The position numbers were made by a program, and so were the translations under genes. A stretch of DNA of 11,171 bases from positions 1 to 11,171 of the forward strand of contig CAZHZT010000161.1 of assembly GCA_964537285.1 (NCBI GenBank). The letters are read 5' to 3'. Positions within the stretch are counted from its first letter, which is position 1, and each line of letters begins with the position of its first letter. Below the pieces are notes generated by a model that saw nothing but the letters and a program-made list of their open reading frames with translations, made no database searches and was not told the DNA's origin. The stretch comes from CAZHZT01 sp964537285. Its GTDB lineage: Bacteria > Bacteroidota > Bacteroidia > Chitinophagales > Saprospiraceae. Positions 1 through 5,270 of this stretch are shown here, piece by piece.

Positions 1-206
1 CATTTTTTAACGGCTGCCAGCCTGTCAAAAAGCTAAATTGAATAAGGCCGGTCCTGAGATATTGATTTACAGCATCTATTACTAATTATTGTGATAACAT
101 GAAGTTCCACACAATTTGTCAAAGAACTAAAAATTAATACCCAACCATTTTTACTTTTATTGTCGTCTATGAGGTTAAAAGAAATTAAATTCACAGATTA
201 GGTTTG

Positions 207-773
207 ATGAATGAACATCTTTCGGTATCGGAAAAGGAGATCGTAGACGGCTGCATTAACAATGACCGGTATTATCAGGAATTGCTCTACAAGCGGTTTT
301 TCCCGACTATGTACAGTCTTTGCCTCCGCTATGCCAAAGAGGAAAGTAAAGCCTTGGAAATCCTCAATGCCGCCTTTCTCAGGGTGTTTAAGAAATTGGA
401 TACTTTCCAGTTTAAAGGCTCCTTGGAAGGGTGGGTGCGTAAACTTATTTATCATGCCATTTCCGATTATTTTAAAAAAGAAAATCGCCGGCCGACCGTC
501 ATCTCCATCAACGACAATGTACTGAATAAACCAAGTAATTTATCGGCTTTGGATCCTTTGTACATGCAGGACCTCCTGCAGTTAGTAGAGCATTTATCTC
601 CTTTGACTAAGAAAGTGTTTCAATTGTATGCCATCGAAGGTTTTTCCCATGCGGAGATTGCAGAGACTCTTGGTATGAGTGTGGGAACTTCTAAGTGGCA
701 TTTATCCAATGCCCGTAAAAAGCTAAAGTATTTAATTAGTAAAGACAAGGAACTGGGACGTTATGCAGGATAA
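207..773 (+). CDS. ECF-type RNA polymerase sigma-70 factor
   Basis: This 188-residue protein has the two-domain build of an extracytoplasmic-function sigma factor, which directs RNA polymerase to a small regulon when released by a membrane-bound partner. Region 2 spans about residues 22-94 and ends in the basic DYFKKENRR segment. After a linker, region 4 spans about residues 121-176, with the helix-turn-helix around FSHAEIAETLGMSVGTSKWHLS (roughly 146-167) and the typical ARKKLK end. The length is normal for the family. I chose ATG at 207; an in-frame TTG at 204 would add one residue. No Shine-Dalgarno sequence precedes it, as is usual in Bacteroidota. Its last 11 nt overlap the start of the barrel protein at 763, so the two are probably translationally coupled. 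The class is certain from the domains; the regulon and the signal cannot be read from the sequence. Confidence 0.93.
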   Translation: MNEHLSVSEKEIVDGCINNDRYYQELLYKRFFPTMYSLCLRYAKEESKALEILNAAFLRVFKKLDTFQFKGSLEGWVRKLIYHAISDYFKKENRRPTVISINDNVLNKPSNLSALDPLYMQDLLQLVEHLSPLTKKVFQLYAIEGFSHAEIAETLGMSVGTSKWHLSNARKKLKYLISKDKELGRYAG

Positions 774-2007
774 TTTTAAATCGAATTCAAGTGGTTTTCA
801 AGATCATGGTCAAGCCTCCGAGAAGGGCTGGGCTGCCATGCAACAGCTTCTCGATAAGGAGATGCCGGTAGGTGAAAACAAGAAAAAACGAAGAGGCGCT
901 TTCATCTGGTGGTTCAACGGCAGTGCTGCAGTGTTGTTTCTGCTGCTCTTCCTATGGCTGGGGACTCAGAAGCTCCCCTTGGAGAAGAAGCAATCTACTG
1001 CCTTAGGTGAGCTTTTTGTTGAATTGGAATCTGAACAATTCGAAGGAACTTCCGACCTCGGGAATGGTGGAAATGACAATGGCAATGGTGCGCTTGAAAA
1101 TACAAATCACAAAAGAGTACAAAGAAATAGCATATTGCCTGTCAAAAAACTTCAAAACCAGGTTGATGAAGAAAAGAAAGACATTGGAAGTATTTCTGAG
1201 ACAGAAAGAGAACAAGTTTTTAATGAAAGAGACACAGGGCCTTCCTCGGAAGGTGCTATAAAAAAGGATAGTAAATCAACCTTTCTGGCCTTGGAAAGAA
1301 AGATGCTATTGGTTTCTTCCATGCCATTATTCCCGGAAGCAACTCCTGAAGTGGAACCTATTCGAAAGGCAGGTAAGCTCCGGAAGCTTGCTTTAGATGT
1401 TCAAAGCGGAGCCGGTTTTATCGATGGTAGTTTCCCTCGTTTATTTCAAGGAGGTACGCGCTTGGTTTATGCTATCAATGATCAATGGAGTGTTCATCTC
1501 GGAGCTCAATTCACTTCCTTCCAAAAAACATTCCGTTCTACCAATAATGTGATTGAAGTATTAGAAGCGGCAGATACCTTGGTTGTTGTAGAGGAGGGCC
1601 AAACGCCTACAAATGTTTTTACCAATAGGTTTAATATCGAAAATGAACGCACTTTCCGGTTTTCCTATCTTCAAGTTCCGGTAGGAGGGGCATATCAATT
1701 TCATCCCAATTGGAGAATCTTTGGAGAAGTGCAAGCAAGTTTATTAATTCGGGAGAGGGAATTAGAGACTTCTTCGAAAGTAACTTCAGGTACTTTCATG
1801 TCTTTAGAGGCTGAGAGAGATGTAAGTGGTGATTCCGGCGATGTCCAGCCATTTAAAAAGCTTTCTTTCTGGGCTTCGGGAGGCATTGCTTATACCTTAC
1901 CCATTCCCTTGGAAATAAGGCTTCAATATGCTCAGAGTTTGGGTAAGCTGAATGATGCGAATTTTGGTTTTCAATCGCTTGTTTTAGGGCTAGGGTATAG
2001 GTTCTAA
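763..2007 (+). CDS. Membrane-anchored outer-membrane beta-barrel protein, putative anti-sigma partner
   Basis: The 414-residue protein has three visible parts. Residues 1-46 are a hydrophilic head containing GWAAMQQLLDKEMP and ending in a basic KKKRR patch. Residues about 47-66 form one strongly hydrophobic helix; the basic patch before it predicts that the head is cytoplasmic. Residues about 70-205 are a charged, Gly/Asn/Glu-rich linker. Residues about 208-414 look like a PorT/OmpA-like outer-membrane barrel: alternating aromatic strands and a final strand ending GLGYRF with terminal Phe. There is no cleavable signal peptide. The start at 763 lies inside the upstream sigma-factor gene. Overlap with an ECF sigma gene, and a short head before one helix as in anti-sigma factors, suggest that the head binds the sigma factor while the barrel senses an outer-membrane state. 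That role is inference. It could instead be an ordinary barrel protein that is merely co-transcribed. Confidence 0.8.
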   Translation: MQDNFKSNSSGFQDHGQASEKGWAAMQQLLDKEMPVGENKKKRRGAFIWWFNGSAAVLFLLLFLWLGTQKLPLEKKQSTALGELFVELESEQFEGTSDLGNGGNDNGNGALENTNHKRVQRNSILPVKKLQNQVDEEKKDIGSISETEREQVFNERDTGPSSEGAIKKDSKSTFLALERKMLLVSSMPLFPEATPEVEPIRKAGKLRKLALDVQSGAGFIDGSFPRLFQGGTRLVYAINDQWSVHLGAQFTSFQKTFRSTNNVIEVLEAADTLVVVEEGQTPTNVFTNRFNIENERTFRFSYLQVPVGGAYQFHPNWRIFGEVQASLLIRERELETSSKVTSGTFMSLEAERDVSGDSGDVQPFKKLSFWASGGIAYTLPIPLEIRLQYAQSLGKLNDANFGFQSLVLGLGYRF

Positions 2008-2020
2008 TGACCACGATTTC

Positions 2021-2099
2021 TGAGGATTATTAGGATTGTCCACGATTAGATGTTCAGTAAGTACCATTATTTGATTGTGGTTAATCCTAATAATCCTCA
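2021..2099. repeat. 79-bp interrupted hairpin repeat
   Basis: The 17-nt arm TGAGGATTATTAGGATT at 2021-2037 is matched by a perfect reverse complement at 2083-2099. A second pair lies inside it, CCACGATTA at 2040-2048 against TGATTGTGG at 2072-2080, pairing with G-U wobbles and separated from the outer stem by 2 nt on each side. CCACGATT also occurs directly at 2011-2018, just before the element. It begins 13 nt after the barrel gene ends, so it could end or protect that transcript, but no T tract follows. It looks like a dispersed intergenic palindrome; copy number cannot be judged from one window. Confidence 0.75.
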
Positions 2100-2281
2100 T
2101 TAATTGCGCTTATTGGTAGGGCATCAGTTTCGAAGTCGAAAGCAAGCGATAGCTATCTTGAAATAATTAATTTCCTAAACATTCAGCTTTAAGGGCTTCC
2201 TAATAGCACAGACGCTATTCTAAGCTTTTCCCTCACTGATCCTTAAACTTTCATCTTTTCTCCTCTCTAAAGTGACCCTTC

Positions 2282-2290
2282 TGTGGATAA
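2282..2290 (-). promoter_or_regulatory. Isolated perfect DnaA box
   Basis: TGTGGATAA is the exact reverse complement of the consensus DnaA box TTATCCACA. It is a single site, about 1.3 kb left of the main DnaA-box cluster, in the spacer before corA. A perfect 9-mer on either strand is expected less than once in 11 kb by chance, so it may be functional, but nothing else nearby supports it. Confidence 0.45.
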
Positions 2291-2307
2291 AAAGTCCAAA
2301 AAGGAGG

Positions 2308-2475
2308 TTTAGGAACGTTTAAATAATAACTTCGACTTTTTGACTGCTTCTTTTGGTGCTTTGCCGCGTTGCGAATACTCGCCGTAGCTTCCAGCTACGC
2401 CTGCGTTTCGCGCCTTGCCAAGCACCAAAAGAACCTACTCAAAATTGTCCAATTTATTATTTAAACGTTCCTAAA
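2308..2475. repeat. 168-bp palindromic MITE-like element
   Basis: The element is one long near-palindrome. Its ends are a perfect 22-bp inverted repeat (2308-2329 with 2454-2475, containing TAGGAACGTTTAAATAATAA). Inside is a perfect 14-bp pair, TTCTTTTGGTGCTT at 2348-2361 with its complement at 2420-2433. The centre is a 7-bp stem, CGTAGCT at 2383-2389 with AGCTACG at 2393-2399, around a TCC loop. The core at 2360-2420 is clearly more GC-rich than the flanks. It carries no ORF. The build fits a non-autonomous mobile element or a REP/BIME-like palindrome. I find no convincing target-site duplication. It lies 43 bp upstream of corA, so its hairpin could affect corA transcription. Confidence 0.8.
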
Positions 2476-2507
2476 AAGAAAAAATCTTTTTAACCTTTGT
2501 GGCGTTT

Positions 2508-2512
2508 AGGAG
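2508..2512 (+). promoter_or_regulatory. Shine-Dalgarno-like AGGAG before corA
   Basis: AGGAG sits 6 nt before the ATG at 2519, a good spacing for a ribosome binding site. It is the only clear one in the window and supports this corA start. Such sites are uncommon in Bacteroidota, so it may be coincidental. Confidence 0.4.
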
Positions 2513-2518
2513 AATGAT

Positions 2519-3469
2519 ATGATTAGATACTACGTAAAAGAAGACCGGAAAATACAGGAAGTCAATGATCCCAGATCCAAATGCTGGGTGAATATTGCGC
2601 CGCCTTTCAGCCATGAAGAGCTGGAAGAGGTCGCTAACCTGTTTGAAATACCACTAGACTTTTTGACTGATTCTCTGGATATTGATGAGCGATCGCGTTA
2701 CGAACGGGAAGAAGATGTGCGGCTTATTGTGGTTAATACGCCAGTATTAAATGAGTTGGACTCTGAAAATGAGGCTATTTATTTGACGGTTCCGATCGGT
2801 ATTATTCTGACCCTCGAACATATTATTACCATTACGGCCTACGATAATCCGGTATTACAACTCTTTCTGGATAATAAAATTAAGAACTTTAATCCAGCCG
2901 ATGAACGGCAATTTGTGCTTCAAATCCTGGAGCACAATGTATATCGCTTTTTGACCTGCCTGAAAAAACTCAACCTGAAGCGCAATTTGATTGAAAAGGA
3001 ATTGTATGACTCCAGTCGAAATAAAGAGTTAAAACAGCTGTTAAGTATAGAAAAAAGTTTGGTTTATTTCGTGAACTCCTTAAGTGCGAATGAACTATTG
3101 AAGATGAAAATGAAGCGATCGGATTTTTTGAAGATTCGCGATGACGAAGACAAGACCGATCTTTTTGAAGATATAATCATTGACAATAGCCAGGCCCTCG
3201 AAATGTCAAATGTTTATACCAATATCCTAAATGGTACAATGGAGGCCTACGCATCTATTATTTCCAATAATCTGAACATTGTTATCCAGCGATTAACTTT
3301 AATTACCATTATTTTGATGGTGCCTACCTTGGTTGCCAGTTATTATGGAATGAACGTTCAAGGGTTGCCTTTGAAGAATGATCCTAATGCGTTTTACTAC
3401 ATTATTATTATTTCTTTGGTAGTTAGTTTGCTGCTTGCCTGGTTTTTCCGCCGAAAGCGGTTGTTTTAA
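2519..3469 (+). CDS. corA: CorA-family magnesium/cobalt transport protein
   Basis: This is a 316-residue member of the CorA metal-ion transporter family, which forms homopentameric inner-membrane channels for Mg2+ (also Co2+ or Ni2+). Residues 1 to about 250 are the cytoplasmic domain, rich in charged helices that end in the long stalk helix. TM1 spans about 259-275 and is followed directly by the signature Tyr-Gly-Met-Asn at 276-279, the selectivity motif at the pore mouth. A short loop leads to TM2 at about 292-309, and the chain ends in the basic tail RRKRLF, which places both termini in the cytoplasm. The loop after GMN reads VQGLPLKNDPNAF rather than the MPEL form of classical CorA, so it belongs to a divergent branch. 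ZntB-like zinc transport is possible but less likely. It appears monocistronic, flanked by long spacers on both sides. Confidence 0.93.
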   Translation: MIRYYVKEDRKIQEVNDPRSKCWVNIAPPFSHEELEEVANLFEIPLDFLTDSLDIDERSRYEREEDVRLIVVNTPVLNELDSENEAIYLTVPIGIILTLEHIITITAYDNPVLQLFLDNKIKNFNPADERQFVLQILEHNVYRFLTCLKKLNLKRNLIEKELYDSSRNKELKQLLSIEKSLVYFVNSLSANELLKMKMKRSDFLKIRDDEDKTDLFEDIIIDNSQALEMSNVYTNILNGTMEAYASIISNNLNIVIQRLTLITIILMVPTLVASYYGMNVQGLPLKNDPNAFYYIIIISLVVSLLLAWFFRRKRLF

Positions 3470-3559
3470 CAGCCCGTTTCTGTGGTAACTTTATGATTAC
3501 CAAGAATTAAAATATCTACTTCCCTCGATTTATCACCTTTTTGATTATATGTGCCGTGT

Positions 3560-3658
3560 TTTTCCACAGTGAGTTATCCACATTGTGGAAAATGTTGTTA
3601 ACATGGAATAGGTGTTGTTTTTCAAGGGTTTAAGTTACTTATCCACAGCTGTGGAAAA
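3560..3658. promoter_or_regulatory. Cluster of five DnaA boxes (candidate oriC or DnaA-responsive nrd control region)
   Basis: Within 99 bp are two perfect DnaA boxes, TTATCCACA at 3574-3582 and 3639-3647 on the + strand. There are also three one-mismatch TTTTCCACA boxes: 3560-3568 (+), 3584-3592 (-) and 3650-3658 (-). Four of them form two tail-to-tail pairs: 3574-3592, with 1 nt between boxes, and 3639-3658 (TTATCCACAGCTGTGGAAAA), with 2 nt between them. The first two boxes are direct repeats 5 nt apart. This density and geometry are typical of a DnaA-binding region. The spacer lies between corA and nrdB, about 270 bp before the nrdB start. In E. coli the nrdAB promoter is controlled by DnaA, so both an origin and a regulatory site are reasonable readings. 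The boxes are seen directly; the function is inferred. Confidence 0.8.
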
Positions 3659-3862
3659 CTAATTCGCCAAAATTTTTCCAAAAGGCTTACCTTAGTGTTA
3701 TCAAATAGATCATATAATTGATTTCTTTATTGAGAAAATAATTTTGGGCTTGGATAACTTCATTAGTTAAGGAACTTCTAATCGTCGAAACCTTTAGATC
3801 TTATCTTGTCCCTTATAATAATCAATTATCGTAATCTATGACTGCGATACGGTGCGCTCGAA

Positions 3863-3924
3863 CTATAAAGTTATTTTTAAATTATTTTTAATAAAAAACA
3901 GAAATACCCAAAATCATATATAAT
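3863..3924. promoter_or_regulatory. AT-rich stretch with direct repeats before nrdB
   Basis: The 62 bp before the nrdB start are almost all A and T and contain TTATTTTTAA twice (3871-3880 and 3882-3891). This could be the nrdB promoter and leader, or, together with the DnaA boxes about 210 bp to the left, a DNA-unwinding element. No clean Bacteroidota promoter (TTG and TAnnTTTG at proper spacing) is visible here. Confidence 0.35.
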
Positions 3925-4899
3925 ATGTCAGAAGTGTTAGAACCTATATTACAAGATAATCCCAACCGCTTTGTCCTTTTCCCGATCAAGCATCACGATA
4001 TTTGGAAATTTTACAAGCAAGCAGAAGCTGGCTTTTGGACTGCCGAGGAGATCGACCTTTCTCAAGATTTAACCGACTGGGAAAACCTATCCGATAATGA
4101 ACGTCACTTTGTAAAGCATGTATTAGCCTTTTTTGCAGCAAGTGACGGGATCGTGAACGAGAACCTGGCAGAGAACTTCGTCAATGAAGTACAATATACA
4201 GAAGCTAAGTTTTTCTATGGCTTCCAGATTATGATGGAAAATATCCATTCGGAAACCTATTCCTTACTCATCGACACTTATATCAAAGAGGATAAGGAAA
4301 AGGATTATCTGTTCAATGCTATTGAAAATCTGGAATGTGTGTCTAAGAAAGCAAATTGGGCTTTGCGCTGGATCGAAAACGGCTCCTTTGCTGAACGTTT
4401 AATTGCTTTTGCTGCCGTGGAAGGTATCTTTTTCTCCGGCTCTTTTTGCTCTATTTTCTGGTTGAAAAAGCGTGGCTTAATGCCCGGCCTTTCGTTTTCA
4501 AATGAGTTGATCTCCAGAGATGAAGGAATGCATTGTGATTTTGCTTGCCTTCTTTACAATGATCATGTCAATAATAAGTTGCCTAAAGAAACGATCGAAT
4601 CTATTATTCGCGATGCTGTAGAGATTGAACAAGAGTTTGTGACTGATGCTTTGCCTGTAAACTTAATTGGCATGAACTCCGAGTTGATGTGCCAGTACAT
4701 CGAATTCGTCGCCGACCGCCTATTGAGCTCTTTAGGAAATCCAAAAATCTACAATGTGGAAAATCCATTCCCATGGATGGATATGATTTCCCTCCAGGGT
4801 AAAACCAATTTCTTTGAAAAAAGAGTGGGCGATTACCAAAAGTCTGGAGTCATGGCTGATAAAAGCAAACAAGTATTCTCCCTTGACGAAGACTTTTAG
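3925..4899 (+). CDS. nrdB: Class Ia ribonucleoside-diphosphate reductase, beta (radical) subunit
   Basis: This 324-residue protein holds the di-iron tyrosyl-radical cofactor that starts reduction of ribonucleoside diphosphates in the NrdA subunit. The six metal ligands are all identifiable: Asp74, Glu105, His108, Glu166, Glu200 and His203. Tyr112 occupies the radical position, with the same spacing as in mouse R2 (offset 65, then 67), so this is a radical-bearing class Ia enzyme rather than a Tyr-less class Ic one. Long stretches such as VLAFFAASDGIVNENL and FFSGSFCSIFWLKKRGLMPG are nearly identical to animal R2. The C-terminal tail FSLDEDF corresponds to the FTLDADF peptide that docks on the large subunit. 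There is no N-terminal ATP-cone. The ATG at 3925 has no Shine-Dalgarno sequence. It stands before nrdA on the same strand but 371 bp away. Identification is secure. Confidence 0.98.
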   Translation: MSEVLEPILQDNPNRFVLFPIKHHDIWKFYKQAEAGFWTAEEIDLSQDLTDWENLSDNERHFVKHVLAFFAASDGIVNENLAENFVNEVQYTEAKFFYGFQIMMENIHSETYSLLIDTYIKEDKEKDYLFNAIENLECVSKKANWALRWIENGSFAERLIAFAAVEGIFFSGSFCSIFWLKKRGLMPGLSFSNELISRDEGMHCDFACLLYNDHVNNKLPKETIESIIRDAVEIEQEFVTDALPVNLIGMNSELMCQYIEFVADRLLSSLGNPKIYNVENPFPWMDMISLQGKTNFFEKRVGDYQKSGVMADKSKQVFSLDEDF

Positions 4900-4976
4900 T
4901 AGCAACTTCAAATGCGATTAAATGGGGAACGATTAAGAGAGGCCTTCTGCCATCATTTCTGGACAGATGCCCTAGG

Positions 4977-5016
4977 CGTTCACCATTCACCGCTCACCGT
5001 TTCCCGTTCACCGCAA
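4977..5016. repeat. Short degenerate GTTCACCG-type tandem repeat
   Basis: About four to five degenerate copies of a TTCACCG-like unit occur in a row (TTCACCATTCACCGCTCACC, then TTTCCCGTTCACCG). A related sequence on the opposite strand follows nrdA at 7698-7730; the aligned 23-nt ends agree at about 18 positions, including a shared ACCGCAA end. It is 78 bp after the nrdB stop. Function unknown; it is too short and irregular for a CRISPR array. Confidence 0.55.
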
Positions 5017-5061
5017 TTATATTAATTGAGCAAGTTTAATAATTCATTTTAACCCTTAACC

Positions 5062-5254
5062 TAAGTAGTTCACGGAATTAAACCACATAAACTATCGATG
5101 CCCTTGGCAGGAAGAGGAAGGTTTTTGAGTTGGAGATCGACACTTTTTTGGGATTTTTCGAAGAAAAATCCCAAAAAAGTGTCGATCTCCAAGCAAAAAA
5201 TGCTTCTACAGAGGGCAAAGATTATTTATTCAGTCTAATTCCGCGAACTACTTA
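5062..5254. repeat. 193-bp palindromic element with a perfect 30-bp central hairpin
   Basis: The outer ends are inverted repeats: AAGTAGTTCACGGAATTA at 5063-5080 pairs with 5236-5253 with a single mismatch. The centre is a perfect 30-bp inverted repeat, 5130-5159 with 5163-5192, around a 3-nt GAA loop; it contains GGAGATCGACACTTTTTTGG. The intervening arms align only imperfectly, so the whole unit reads as one large decayed palindrome. It fills the nrdB-nrdA spacer and ends 16 nt before the nrdA ATG. It has no ORF. A non-autonomous mobile element is the simplest explanation. In RNA it would form a very stable hairpin that could separate nrdB and nrdA expression. Confidence 0.85.
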
Positions 5255-5270
5255 AAAAAAAATTAGTGTT

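Noticed and set aside
199..206. TAGGTTTG, a perfect match to the Bacteroidota -7 promoter element TAnnTTTG, before the sigma-factor gene
   Set aside because: It abuts the ATG at 207, so transcription would start inside the gene, and no TTG lies at the required distance upstream.
2300..2480. Target-site duplication around the 168-bp palindrome (AAAAAG on both sides)
   Set aside because: The flanking A-rich strings are not adjacent to both ends in the same way and would be common by chance in this AT-rich spacer.
3483..3502. TGGTAA/TTACCA dyad after corA as a terminator
   Set aside because: It has only 6 bp with an 8-nt loop and no T tract after it; too weak to call.
3863..3924. NrdR box upstream of nrdB
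   Set aside because: I looked for the 16-bp palindromic NrdR motif of the ACACTATATATAGTGT type before nrdB and nrdA and found no convincing pair.
4977..5016. Possible CRISPR-like tandem repeats
   Set aside because: The units are only about 7-8 nt and degenerate, with no regular spacers and no cas genes nearby.
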